Source of the DNA: Caenorhabditis remanei
Taxonomy: Eukaryota > Nematoda > Chromadorea > Rhabditida > Rhabditidae
Assembly (NCBI RefSeq): GCF_010183535.1
Contig: NC_071329.1
Span: forward strand, 14,012,001-14,076,000
Direction of reading: 5' to 3'
Length of the DNA: 64,000 nt
Both the position numbers and the translations under genes were made by a program. How positions within the stretch are numbered: the first letter of the stretch is position 1; every line of letters starts with the position of its first letter. The notes under the pieces were generated by a model. That model had not been told where the DNA came from, searched no databases, and saw nothing but the letters and a program-made list of their open reading frames with translations. Below, piece after piece: positions 11,955-22,368 of this stretch.

Positions 11955-12441
11955 GCAAGGCCCGTAATTTTCTTAAAACTCAATATTATAAGCTGCAAAA
12001 TATATTAAAATGTAGATCTCGGCGAGTTCTATATCTGTGACCTATTACGGGACGAATTTTAATTGGTTAATGTGCTGTAGGCCAAGAAAAATGCCAAAAA
12101 CCAAAAAAGGCCGAAAAACTATCAAAAAGCCATTCTAGCCCAGCCCGATGTCGATTGAAATACATACAGTGGCAAGAATACAGTGAGCAAGTTACACCAC
12201 ACTCCGTTCATTTCTGTTTGTCCGTGTAATTTGGTCATTGTAGCTTAGGATAATGGGATGCGGGTCGGGCTAGAATGGCTTTTTGGTCATTTTTGCGTTT
12301 TTTCCTCTTCAACCCGGCCCGTGACATATTAACGACTAGACACCCGTTCCGTAGTAGGTCACGGACATAGAACTCCATGAGATCTACATTTTGGTCTATT
12401 TTTCAGCTCATAATATTACGTTTTAAGCACGTTGGCCCGGT
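11955..12441. mobile_element. Palindromic repeat family C, copy 2
   Basis: The left side reads AAAATGTAGATCTCGGCGAG and GTGACCTATTACGGGACG. The right side is the inverted counterpart CGTTCCGTAGTAGGTCACGG and GAGATCTACATTTTGG. About 490 bp between arms' outer ends; the centre is GC-rich with GGCCAAGAAAAATGCC-type words. It fills the gap between the two DUF19 genes. Confidence 0.75.
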
Positions 12442-12635
12442 CTGATAACGTTGGTACAAAACCGTATTCTTAAAATAAAAATGAACATTGGGAATGCATA
12501 ATTGTCTTGAGCATCAGGAAATCTTATTCCTTGAGCACAAAGTATACTCTATTCCTCCAGTAATCAAAAACCTCTCCTCGACACATGTCTTGCAACAACC
12601 TTCATCATGTGAAAACACATCCCGCTCCTTGCCAA

Positions 12636-13789
12636 ATGTTTCTTCCTGCGACACTATTCCTTCTACTGTCATTACCACTTACCTGCTCCATAGTGTCCAA
12701 TAATATCTATGAATTCCTCTACAAGCCACGTCACCATGGAAATTGTACTCCTTTCGTGAAAGAATACAAAAATCTCATTTCATCTTTCGTTGGAAAAATT
12801 GTGACGGAAAAAGGGCACTTGGAGAATGAACGACATATAATAGTAGTATCTCAACTATATTATTTTCAGCCTTGTTTCGATTGGATGGCATCCAATTCTC
12901 ACTAATATCGAGTTCTTTACACGAAGTCTATCTTCAAAGGGATATGTGATAACTTTGAGATTTATATGACACATGTTCTGCAGTGCTACGAGAATGTGAT
13001 CTATGAAATTTATAGTGGAACGTGGAATTGTTTGAAAAAATATGATTTTCTAGCGGTAAGATTTGTGAAAAATGAACTAGCACATTCCTGATATTTCAGA
13101 AAAACCTGACAATCAAGAGAGAAGCATTCACATTTGGAAAATCGTGTTTCCTTCAAATCCTTGAGAAGAAATGTCGGAAAAGTACATATAATACTTTGAA
13201 GCAAGACTCCAGTTACGAGAAACTTTTAAATATTTTAACTATGGAAGCAACAGAGAAAAACGAAATGAGACTCCGTTTTAGACAAGCTGAATGTGATGCA
13301 ATGAAAAGAAGATTAGCTGAACGGGAAGCTTTTATCAGATGGGATACTGTAGAAATAGATGATCCGGAAGTGTTGATGGTTAGAGGGATTTATGAAGATG
13401 TAAATGTAAGTTATTTCACTTTTTTAAATTTCTCATTAATTATTTTAATTCAGAATTGCATCAACTCATACTCCCATCTTGTTGAGTTTTTTCAGAACAA
13501 AATGAATTGGTTCAATCTTCACAACTCTCATTTCTACAAATGCATTCTGAAACTTAACAAGTCTCCCATGCCACATGAACGGCCATGTCTAGGAAACTAC
13601 AATTTTACTTGTGAGAAAAGAAAAGAAATTTGTGAAAGATACACCGAATTGAGGAACTGTACAAAACAGATATTGGAAGATTCGCGTGGAGAGAAGGCAG
13701 CGGATAACTATGATTATTATGTTAAAGTAATTAGAAATCATTTTGGTTGTAGTTATATTCATTTAACTCATTTGAAACATGGTCCTTAG
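12636..13789 (+). pseudogene. DUF19 (T20D4.11-like) paralogue with an in-frame stop
   Basis: The start at 12636 gives a signal peptide, MFLPATLFLLLSLPLTCS. Exon 1 aligns with the DUF19 neighbour only loosely. The next block, 12870-13055, is in frame with the family (PCFDWMAS then YTKSIFKGICDNFEIYMTHVLQC) but is interrupted by TAA at 12903-12905. Exons 13100-13405 and 13454-13789 are open and phase 0, with family cysteines in KSCFLQ, KKCRKS, AECDAM, NCINSY, KCILKL, RPCLGN, FTCEKR, EICERY, NCTKQI and FGC. No normal-length intron removes the stop: the only donors near the TTTTCAG at 12861-12869 would give a 27-nt or a poorly aligned 69-nt intron. I call it a young pseudogene; a truncated product from a downstream start is possible. 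AATAAA lies at 13805. Confidence 0.65.
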
Positions 13790-14077
13790 AAATCAAATTT
13801 AGTAAATAAATTCATATCAGCAGTGTCCTGTGTCGCGGTGGGTAGACCACACTTCTGGTAACTATCATAAGTTTTTCAGGTCTGATCAACCTTTGAATTT
13901 TTGAAACCGCCCACTCGGACTTGAGAATTGTTTTCCACTCCACTCGTAGAATAATGTAAAAACCATGACAACCATCTGAAATTTATGGCTGTATTGAGCC
14001 ATCGCAAGAATCTTCTTCTTTTCACAACGTCACTTCTCGATATTTTCCCTTTTATGTTTCAAAGTCAACTTCACAAA
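13790..14077 (+). promoter_or_regulatory. Upstream region of PAN_3 gene 1
   Basis: This interval is duplicated at about 15240-15496, including words such as CGCCCACTCGGACTTG/CGCCCCTCTCGGACTTG and AACCATGACAACCATCTGAA. It probably carries the promoter of the PAN_3 gene, copied with it. Confidence 0.4.
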
Positions 14078-14651
14078 ATGCTCAACTCATCTTCTCTTTT
14101 TTTTGTCCTTATATTTTGCGCTGTGTTTATTCATTGTCAATTAGATGTGACAACCGTGGAAGCGGATATAAGACGTCTGACTCATGTTTCTGTCTCTACA
14201 TCAAGTACTACTTCGACGCCAAGTTCTGCTCTCCTTAATAGAAAAAAAAGAAATGAAAAGTATACGAAAATGATCAAGTTCTTGGGGAAAGTTACACAAC
14301 CATCAATTGACCAGAGCATTGTTGGAGAAGGCAATGCTAGCGTCGCAGAATGCATCCAGGGTTGTTATAAAAGTGGCACTTGCGTCATCGCTTATGTAGA
14401 TGCAAATCAACAATGCAGGTTCTTTAATTATAAACCTGGAAATACTATTATTGTTGAAGAAGCAGGTGAAGAAGTTGTTGCATTCAAGGTGAGGTTAACT
14501 CCTAAAGGGTTCAACTCTATTTTTCTTTCAGGCCGATCTAGATGTTTCTTCTTGCCCGCCGCTTTATAAGGAGTTATCAAGCGATATGATGACTGGATTT
14601 TCCACTATGAAATGGACAAAAGTTGACAACGGATGGATCATTAATATGTGA
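14078..14651 (+). CDS. Secreted PAN_3 (CW) domain protein 1
   Basis: Exons 14078-14488 and 14532-14651, phase 0, giving 176 residues. The start at 14078 gives the signal peptide MLNSSSLFFVLIFCAVFIHC; an upstream in-frame ATG would only add a hydrophilic leader. After a Ser/Thr-rich linker and a basic NRKKRNEK patch comes a PAN_3/CW-type domain: ECIQGCYKSGTCVIAY, QQCRFFNY and SSCPPLYKEL, ending GWIINM. Known PAN_3 proteins of Caenorhabditis are secreted, largely uncharacterised and expand in clusters. The two neighbours at 15497 and 17323 share the intron position (after VAFK) and sequence. This copy is intact. Confidence 0.8.
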
Positions 14652-14789
14652 AGCAGACATACAGGCCTATTGGAGAAAAACGATAACTCCTCTTATAATT
14701 TTTGTACATTTTATCAATATAAGTAAAATACATATTTGTTAAAAACAGAAGTTTTTCTTTTTGTGTTTTGAGTTTTACGGTGGTGGAAG

Positions 14790-14998
14790 CTTGACCAACT
14801 GAACGGCCATGTCTGGGAAACCACAATTTAACTTGTGCGAAAAGAAAAAAAAGAAAAGAAATTTATGAAAGATACATTGAATTGAGGAACTGCGCAAAAC
14901 AGATATTGGAAGATTCTTGATTACTCTGTTGAAGTAATTAGAAATCATTTTGGTTGTAGTTATATTCATTTAACCCATTTGAAGCATGGTGCTTAGAA
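14790..14998 (+). pseudogene. 3' fragment of the DUF19 gene (segmental duplicate)
   Basis: This stretch copies about 13573-13796 of the DUF19 gene: GAACGGCCATGTCTGGGAAA, then AATTGAGGAACTGCGCAAAA and TTTGGTTGTAGTTATATTCA. It has small insertions and a deletion around 14920, where the original GCGTGGAGAGAAGGCAGCGG is missing. It has no start, so it is a dead remnant marking the left part of a tandem duplication. Confidence 0.85.
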
Positions 14999-15239
14999 AT
15001 CTGTTCTCGCACTCTAATTTTGACGGGGTTCACCTATCCTTTAACGTCAGAACACTGTCGTCCCAATGAACATCGAGGATGCGAACAAGCCGTCGCCGAA
15101 GACTCCCACGAACTCGGGATCTGGCCTAATAAAGTTGTTAACCCATCTTCTTCTTATCGGTCTCGATAAACTCAGTCTGTACAAGGTTTCGCTCCCTTTA
15201 AGTCAGAACACCCTGTTTGTGTACATCAAATAATGTAAT
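14999..15239. other. Sequence specific to the second duplicate
   Basis: About 240 bp sits here between the copied DUF19 end and the copied PAN_3 upstream region, without a counterpart in the first copy. It includes CGATAAACTCAGTCTGT and AGTCAGAACACCCTG near an earlier CGTCAGAACACTGTCG. Origin unknown. Confidence 0.4.
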
Positions 15240-15738
15240 GTCAAGAAGTTGGTAGACAGCACTTCCTTATTGACAACTTTCATAAGTTCTTTTCCATATT
15301 TGATCTAGCTTTGAGTTTTAGACACCGCCCCTCTCGGACTTGCGAGACTCTTTTCACTCCACTCGTAAAATAATGTAAAAACCATGACAACCATCTGAAA
15401 TTTGTGGTCGTCTTGAGCCATCGCAAGAATCTTCTTCTTTTCACAACGTCACTTCTCGATACTTTCACTTTTATGTTTCAAAGCCAACTTCACAAAATGC
15501 TCAACTCATCTTCTCTTTTTTTGTCCTTATATTTTGCGCTGTGTTTATTCATTGTCAATTAGATGTGACAACCGTGGAAGCGGATATAAGACGTCTGACT
15601 CATGTTTCTGTCTCGACATCAAGTACTACTTCGACGCCAAGTTCTGCTCTCCTTAATAGAAAAAAAGACAGGAAAAATATAAGAAAATGATCAAGTTCTT
15701 CGGGAAGGTGTCGCAACAAGGAATTGGCCAGGGCATGG

Positions 15739-15764
15739 TTCAGGAAGAAGAAGAAGAAGAAGAA
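15739..15764 (+). repeat. GAA microsatellite inside the PAN_3 duplicate
   Basis: An in-frame run of eight GAA units encoding Glu, followed by GAT. It is absent from the paralogue at 14078, whose equivalent region reads QPSIDQSIVGEGN. Confidence 0.85.
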
Positions 15765-15817
15765 GAAGATGTCAGCTTTGCAGAATGCATTCAGTATTGC
15801 TACAGTAACGAGTATGG

Positions 15818-16556
15818 GTGAGGCCAAATTCATACTTTCATGTGTAACTCTGCTGAATCGTGTCCGTTTCGCATAAACTTTTTTAGACAGATAGCTGAAA
15901 CATTCAGCAATAAGGAAACAAGTTTTTTTGAAAAAGTTAACATTTAAATTTTATCGTTAATCGATTTTAACTGTCCGTGATTTGAAAACTCGAAAAAAAA
16001 CTTTTTATTCTTCTCTTGGAGTTATTGAGTTTTAATGTCAAAATAATGGAAAATGCTCAGATAAACAAAAACTTGTGTTGAATTGGTTTTTGAAACCAGA
16101 GCATCGGGCTAAAGCTCCAGAAGTCAAATGTAGTCCTCTCGGAAAAATCATCATAACTCATCAAGAAATGCTCCAAATCTGTTGAAACAGGTACCAAAAG
16201 GTGAATCATGAGTTTTTCTACAAGTTTTTCTACAGTTTCTCTAGCACGATGATCTAGGATTCAGAAACCAATTCAACACACTTTTTTGTTTATCTGAGCA
16301 TTTTCCATTATTTTGACATCAAAAACTTAATAACTCCAAGAGAAAATAAAACCTTTTTTTTTCGATTTTTCAAATCACGGACAGTCAAAATCGATTATCG
16401 ATAATATTAAAAATGTTAACGTTAAAAAAAAAACTCATTTTCTTATTGCTGTTTCAGCTATCTGTCAAAAAAAGTGTATGCAAAACGGACACGATTCAGC
16501 AGAGTTATACATAAAGTATGAATCTGCCCTCACTAATGCTGGCTACTGTATAACAG
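15818..16556. mobile_element. 0.74 kb palindromic element placed like an intron
   Basis: The left arm starts GTGAGGCCAAATTCATACTT at 15818 and its inverted partner ends at 16533 (AAGTATGAATCTGCCCTCAC). The arms match for about 280 bp, including CTCTGCTGAATCGTGTCCG and GACGGACAGTT-type words facing each other. The centre is about 130 bp and no transposase is visible. The first bases of the element form a consensus 5' splice site, and a 3' splice site (ATAACAG) ends at 16556. Removal leaves GG joined to GGGC, restoring a perfect frame. Confidence 0.8.
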
Positions 16557-16836
16557 GGGCTATTGCATCGCCGTTTATATGGGTACAGATCAGCAGTGCA
16601 GATACTTCTATGAAAACTATGGAAAATTTTTTATTGTTGAAGAAACGACGGCGGCAGATGGAGAAGTTGTGGCATTCAAGGTGAGGTTCACTCCAAAAGC
16701 ATTCAACTGTTTTGTCTTTCAGGCCGATCTCGATGATGATTTTTGTCCGGTGTTATATAAGGAGTTATCGAGCGATATGAATACTGGATTTTCCTTTATG
16801 ACAAAAATTGAAAACGGATGGAACATTACTAGGTGA

Positions 16837-17322
16837 AGCAGACATACATGCCTATTGGAAAAAAAAACGATGTCTTCTCTAGTAATGTTTGTCCATTTTT
16901 TAATAAAATTTACATAATTGTTGAAAACAGAAGTTTCTCTTTTTTGTGTTTTGAGTTTTACTGCGTTGTTTGACCAGATAAAATATGAATGTACACGTTT
17001 GAAACGGTGAGATCAAAGGATTTCGGCATACTTAGTTTTTGAAAAATGGCAATCATGAAATCGGAGAGAGTTGCTGAAATTTATGATTTCCTTCTTCCTT
17101 TCCTTTGAGTTCCTATTTCCTCCTTCCATTAGTTAACAACCCCTCAAAACAAAGCACATCGGCGGAACATGAAAGTAGTTTTGCATACTTTGGTTTTCGA
17201 AAAAAACGAGGAGAATGAAACCAGGACGACGGCTTGAAACTTATGACAATCTTGGTCAGAAAACTTTTTCGAAATTTTTGGAAACGCATTCTTTCACTTT
17301 CATGCTTGACCTACTTTCCGTG
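16837..17322. other. Intergenic gap between PAN_3 genes 2 and 3
   Basis: The left part to about 16975 is the copied 3' flank of PAN_3 gene 1 (compare 14651-14790). The rest is pyrimidine-rich upstream sequence of the third gene. No other feature is seen. Confidence 0.4.
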
Positions 17323-17911
17323 ATGTCCACTAAAATATTTCTCGTCGTTTTTTTCTGTGCGATATCCATCAATGGCGAATATGTTAAAAAGATGATCAAG
17401 CTGTATGGAAAGGTGACGGACGGAAGTACGAAAGAAACGACAACTGACACAAATTCGTTTGCTTGCGTTGAAAATTGTTTCCAAAACCCATCGTGTGTTC
17501 TTTCATTTTGGGATTCAAGTGAGACGTGCGAAATCTATTTTGACCAATATGGTGGTGAAATAACAGTAGAAGAAACCACAGAAGCAGATCTGGAAATTGT
17601 TGCTTTCAAGGTAAGTTGATGCAATTTTTTCATCAAAAAGGATCTTGATGAATTCATTTCATCTTATTCAGGATCATAGTCAAAAATGTGGCCTTCAATC
17701 CAAATTACTGAAAAGTATAATTGGCCAATTTCAGACATTCCTCGACGATTCCAACTGTCCATTCGATTATAGAAACATCACAATGAACTTTATTGAAAAT
17801 GCTGATGAGGACGCGCTGGTAATGAGCACAACTACACAAAGGGGAATTAAAATTGTAGGGCCTAATGGTCTTTGGATCAGAACAGACACTGGATGGACAA
17901 TCTTTATGTGA
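17323..17911 (+). CDS. Secreted PAN_3 (CW) domain protein 3
   Basis: Exons 17323-17610 and 17735-17911, phase 0, giving 154 residues. The start at 17323 gives the signal peptide MSTKIFLVVFFCAISING; 17302 is an alternative start in the same frame. The PAN_3/CW-type domain has CVENCFQNPSCVLSFW, ETCEIYF and the exon 2 motif SNCPFDY, ending GWTIFM. I chose the acceptor at 17734 over an earlier one (17671) because it aligns exon 2 (FLDDSNCPFDY) with the paralogues' ADLDVSSCPPLY; the earlier site would insert about 21 extra residues. More diverged than the two genes to its left. AATAAA at 17931. Confidence 0.8.
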
Positions 17912-19629
17912 TGATCATGATAATTGAACTAATAAACCCGATTAATTTAAAGAAATTATTTCATTTTCATTATCGAATGAAGATTCATTGTTGCTCTGAA
18001 CCTATGATTTTTTACAGACCCATAATTAATGTGTTGAAATCTGAAGCTAACTATAAGAATTGATATAACGAGATGAAATATGTCTGCAAACTTACGTTTT
18101 TCTTTCATTTCTTCTTGATCTACAGTAATCCACAAAAAGAGTGTGCTCTTTTCATGAAATTACAAAAAATATTTGATTGTAAGGTTACTGTAATCTGTAA
18201 AGATATTCCACAGTGATTAATTTTTTGTAATTAACACACAATATTATATTCGAAACGGGTTTCTCACGTATATTGTGATTTTCTGGAGTTTTCTTATGTT
18301 TCATTCTAGAAAATCCGCGTATGAAATTGTCAACTGGTGAAAAACGGGCGTCACGCTTCTCTTACAAAGTTTTTGGCGCCAACCAAAAAACGAATACTTT
18401 CAAGACGCAGAAAAAAAATTATTTTTCGGTTTTTTCGTTTTCCAGCTTTTGTGATGATAATTATTTCAAAAACTCAATTTATCAGTAAAACGGCTATTTT
18501 CGTTTACAAATTCTATTGAAACGCGTTGAATTCGCAACAAATGAATGATATATTGTCTAAAAAAGTATAAACTTTTTAACTTAAAAAGTAAATTTTCAAC
18601 AAAAAAAAATCAAACTGTCTTTTTCTTTGCAATAATCCTTTAGAATTCTAGTTTCTCTCTTTAACAAAACAGTTTTCAGCCGAGTCGAAGATGGAATGAG
18701 AGCGTCGATCGCGGCTGTAGATCAAAAATGATGACAACCGGAGATTCAACGAGATTCCTGTTGAGAAAACACAAAGAAATCTGAAAAAAAACGTATTGGA
18801 TTTTTAATATGTGAATCAGACAACAATGGATTAACTGCATACTAAATTGTAAGTGAAACAAATGAAAGGAAAATACATAAAACCACTAAAATTTTATGAA
18901 TTCATGAAATCTTAAAACTGAAAGTTGATGGGATGAGACTTAGTCTACATCCAATGTGCTGAAAATAATCTGAAAAAAGGTAATATAAATTCATTTCTTG
19001 ATTCTTATTCCCAAAGTTTTTAAGTATCGAAAATGAGTTTTTCTGTTGGTTATCGAGAGTAGACAGGTCGGGCAGCCTTCATAAAAGATTAAAGATAAAG
19101 TTCAACGCAGTACAAGAAGCCACATGTTACAGTGGCCCGACCATAAGCTTCTAGTACTGAAACTTTATCTCGAGGCCTCAGATTATTCAATCTGAGCCAC
19201 GTAAGCAAATCACTAGTGATATACTTTACGTGGCATACTGTCATCTTTCGAAAAATCGAGAAATTGAATGAGACTTCCATAATATTGGCTTTTTCAGAGC
19301 AAACCGTCGTGCCAATCGAGACCGGAAGTTATGAAACACGAACAACATTCTGAAAGCGGGACAAATAATTATAATTTTCTTAAATATTACCTATATCAGT
19401 TTTAATAAAGCTTCCGCAATTATGTTTTTAAAGAGTTTGGTTGAATTCAACAATAATAAATCTATATTGAAAAATCGGCAGTCCCGTCTTAAAATTACAG
19501 TAATCGGAGACTGAACTTGGGAGTAAATTGGGGATTTTTTAAAATCATCTCTGCGGGTATTTGACGGCAACAGATTTTTTAACAACTATGAAAAAGATGT
19601 TTCATATTTCAGACAGCTTGGTAGCAAAC
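17912..19629. other. Intergenic stretch, AT-rich
   Basis: No convincing gene. A small inverted pair (CTACAGTAATCC and GGTTACTGTAATC) lies at 18119-18198. A minus-strand open frame at 19089-19280 reads MTVCHVKYITSDLLTWLRLN near its start and could be an exon of an unknown gene, but no splice framework supports it. The palindrome at 19196-19234 lies inside that frame. Confidence 0.4.
19196..19234. repeat. Short palindrome GCCACGTAA...TTACGTGGC
   Basis: A 39-bp imperfect palindrome with perfect nine-base ends and an inner ATCACTAGTGAT. An 8-bp hairpin (CTCAGATT/AATCTGAG) lies immediately to the left. Function unknown. Confidence 0.6.
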
Positions 19630-20842
19630 ATGGTGGCCCACTCGAAGTTTCCGATACAGAAACTACCATATTTAGCCTTCAAGGCCGTCGCTGGAAATTT
19701 CGATTTGGACCAGAGGTGATTCTATTATCTGGAAAAACATTTGTTTGATAAAATTCTCGTGTTTGAAAAACAGAAAAAAAAAACCACTGCATTTTCAGAG
19801 ACTATCAGAGAGACAGAAAAAATGATTTTACAAAAACTTTGAGCTTAAGCAAGATGAAACCAACTTTCAGCGTCAATCTAGCGATGACTAGCAGAAAAAC
19901 CAGCATTATGATGATGGCAAGCAACGTCATCCCGCCCTGCAAGTTCTCCATCGACGCTGGTGATTCGGAGTGCGAGCTGGTCTTCGAAGCCGGCGGTCGA
20001 AAAATCACACGCTGTCTCGAAGATCTTAATTCTGCAAAAAGAAAGATCAGTCGTTTCCTCTGCTCCAGGACATTCAAAGAACTTCATCTCAATGAAGACA
20101 GTGAATGGGGTGCGTTGAGTTTGAAAAATCTGATATGTCGGAAAATATAGGGGCGGTAATACATTTCTAGATTCACTATACAAGGAGAATTCTCATGTAT
20201 ATAAATTCAGGTGTCTCTTGGATGCCCACATTACTTAGATTCGGGAGCGGAACGATCAAGACGAAGATGGTGGTCTTTGAGAAGATCCTCTGCAACACCA
20301 TAGCAGCTGGGTTCTTAAAGAGATGTGACACAAACACACTCGAATGCGTCGTTTTCGGAAAGAAACAAGACCACAACATCATCATGGATGCATCTTTGGT
20401 TAGTTAAAGCGGTGAAGATTGAAAAGAAACAAAATTGGTTTCGGACAAATGGAGACGACCGAAAGGAAGAAAACTTGTACTTTTGCCTGATTACAGAATC
20501 TCGGAGTGAAGGAATGGAAGATTCAAAACTATATGAACGAGAGCAACATCAGAAAACTCATCAAACTCGTTGACGGCACTGCATCTGCTAAAGGAAAGAT
20601 GCACTTTGGCGGATACGATGCATTGAGAGTCATCTCAGAGATGGTGCTCCCCCAGCTTGTGTAAGTTCAAGGAATCTTTATAAGATAGATTTCGAAACTT
20701 GTTTGAGAACCAGAACCATTAAAAATAGTCATCAATTTTCAGTACTCTCAACAAGGCTGGATGCTTCGAGTTCAAGCTCAGTCACTCTCGCAAATGCAGA
20801 GTCACCAAGGGAGGAATGGAGTACACCGTCTCCATTGATTAA
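19630..20842 (+). CDS. Probable F-box-type protein
   Basis: Exons 19630-19715, 19799-20109, 20211-20398, 20497-20660 and 20743-20842 close in frame to 282 residues. The N-terminus FPIQKLPYLAFKAVAGNFDL followed by LSLSKMK resembles the F-box start of nematode FBXB/FBA_2-type proteins (FPxxxLPxxxxxxVxxxM). The rest (for example CKFSIDAGDSECELVFEAGG, VKEWKIQNYMNESNIRKLIK) is plausible for the F-box-associated region but I cannot assign it firmly. In such proteins the F-box docks to SKP1 of an SCF ubiquitin ligase and the C-terminal region recruits substrates. The neighbour at 21197 is also F-box type. AATAAA at 21024. Without a search the family call is uncertain; the exon structure itself is well supported. 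Confidence 0.6.
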
Positions 20843-21196
20843 CATCAAAACGGGAATCGACAAAGCGACGCGGACACATCAAATGGATCTAATTTTTTAA
20901 TAATGTTTTATTTCTCAATTCTTTCTAACTTTTTGTTTCTATTTTCAATGTATCGTGATCTAATCACAAAGTTTTATCCTTTCTTTTCATTGTATTAACT
21001 ATTAAAATTAATTGAGTGTACCGAATAAAGAACGTCCAAGAAAAACAAAAATACTGATGTGCAGAAAAAAGAGAAACTACGCTCTATTGCACTAACATAA
21101 CTAGGGTCCGACACACAAGCGACTACTTAGGCCAGTACACATTTGATGTAGTATTGATTTTTCCAAGGTTTTCAACCTTTTTCTGTTATTGGCTGG
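20843..21196. other. Gap between the two F-box-type genes
   Basis: Contains the AATAAA at 21024 of the left gene, then about 165 bp of AT-rich sequence before the next start. No repeat family element is seen. Confidence 0.4.
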
Positions 21197-22255
21197 ATGA
21201 CTTCTCTCACAAAATTTGAAAAATGGAACAATCTACCAGTAGAAATGAAACAAGAGTGTCTGAAATGGATGGATTTGAAGACTAAGTGAGCCTAAAAAGA
21301 AAAATAATACTATGTAGTGATAATTTCAGATATAAACTGAGAAGCACTTCTAAAACTGAAAGACGTGTCGTGAACTCTCAAAAATTTTATATACATGTGA
21401 TCAGATTAAAGATCGGCAATCCGATCACTCTCAGTATACGTCCTAATTATACAGTAGGCCTTGTTACTGATGAAATTTATGTCAATTTTCAAGACGAAGA
21501 CATCATGCCAACTATCGTTCCACTGCTTTCGTTTATTTTTACAAATGCAAGAATTAGGTCGCTCTATATCACTAACACAGGTGGGTCCTTAATACTGAGA
21601 ATAAATCCAATGTCAAATTCGGAATTCAGCCAACTTCGAAACGCCTCGCTTTTTTACACATCTCGAAGGCCGCGGGTATCAGATTAGAATGTTAAGAGGA
21701 CTCTTTCCGCCGTCATTTCTTGAAAAATGTGCTCTGAATTCAATTGAAAGGATGGTATATGACGTGGAGTCTCTACATTCTGATGAGTTGTTCAGACATC
21801 CAGTGGTAAATGGAACTAATGCAGAAATTCAATAACTATAACTGTTAAGATCGACGGCGTAAGGTTTTTCACAATATGTTGTTTGGATTGTTCGGTATCG
21901 GAATGCATAAAAGTTGGGCAGAAATGGATGGATAATGATGTGGAGATTGGATCGAGAATTGAAACAATTAATGATCAGTATCAACAGATTGACGATTACA
22001 TCGAAGCGGTGAAGGCTCAAGGATGGAAAATGTGAGTTATATTTCATTGTGATTCCGACTATTCCTCTCCTTTTCAGAGTTAATATCGCCGGAAAAACAC
22101 TTCAAATTGAGACAAAAAACCGAAAGAAGCATCTTCTTCTAAGAGTTCTGCAGGACACCGAAATACGTATCCAATATAAGGAAGGCACGATTATTTTTAT
22201 CGTTGTCCCAGCTGACATTCAACAGAATGATTATGAAAAATATGTTGGCAGCTGA
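21197..22255 (+). CDS. F-box protein
   Basis: Exons 21197-21285, 21330-21580, 21630-21805, 21850-22031 and 22078-22255, closing exactly to 291 residues. Residues about 8-50 read KWNNLPVEMKQECLKWMDLK then YKLRSTSKTERRVVNSQKFY. This is the F-box pattern (W..LP.E....C...MD...R..LR..SK.ER) seen in large nematode F-box families. The middle and C-terminal parts (DEIYVNFQDEDIMPTIVPLL, KVGQKWMDNDVEIGSRIETI, GWKIVNIAGKTLQIETKNRK) resemble F-box-associated substrate domains of the DUF38/FTH kind, but I do not claim a specific Pfam family. Likely an SCF substrate adaptor. Intact. AATAAA at 22274. Confidence 0.75.
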
Positions 22256-22368
22256 TTCTAAATTTAATAAGTAAATAAACTATTGCTATCCGAATAACAG
22301 AGACTACAACCACGATTTACCTTTTTAATGAATTTTTCAAAACCTTACCAAACTGTGCGTAAACTAAA

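Larger units (their letters stand above)
15497..16836 (+). pseudogene. PAN_3 (CW) gene 2, duplicate with broken 5' end
   Basis: A tandem copy of the gene at 14078. Relative to it, the T run in the signal peptide is one base shorter and the A run after LLN one base shorter, so the frame from ATG 15497 ends early. From MIKFFGKVSQ (about 15687) the frame is open through a GAA microsatellite (Glu8) to ECIQYCYSNEYG. There a 0.74 kb palindrome intervenes (15818-16556). If it is removed as a GT-AG intron the frame continues GYCIAVYMGTDQQC, then VAFK, the shared small intron, and ADLDDDFCPVLYK to a stop at 16836. Either a pseudogene, or a gene translated from an internal start without a signal peptide. 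AATAAA at 16902. Confidence 0.7.

Noticed and set aside
15818..16556. CRISPR-like or tandem array in the PAN_3 duplicate
   Set aside because: The repeats are two inverted arms, not regularly spaced direct repeats; and this is a eukaryotic genome.
17671..17734. Extra coding segment in PAN_3 gene 3 using an earlier acceptor
   Set aside because: It would insert residues with no counterpart in the two paralogues, while the later acceptor aligns exactly.
19805..20077. Minus-strand frame with a hydrophobic segment (transmembrane-like)
   Set aside because: It is the antisense of an exon of the F-box-type gene, whose exon phases close on the plus strand.
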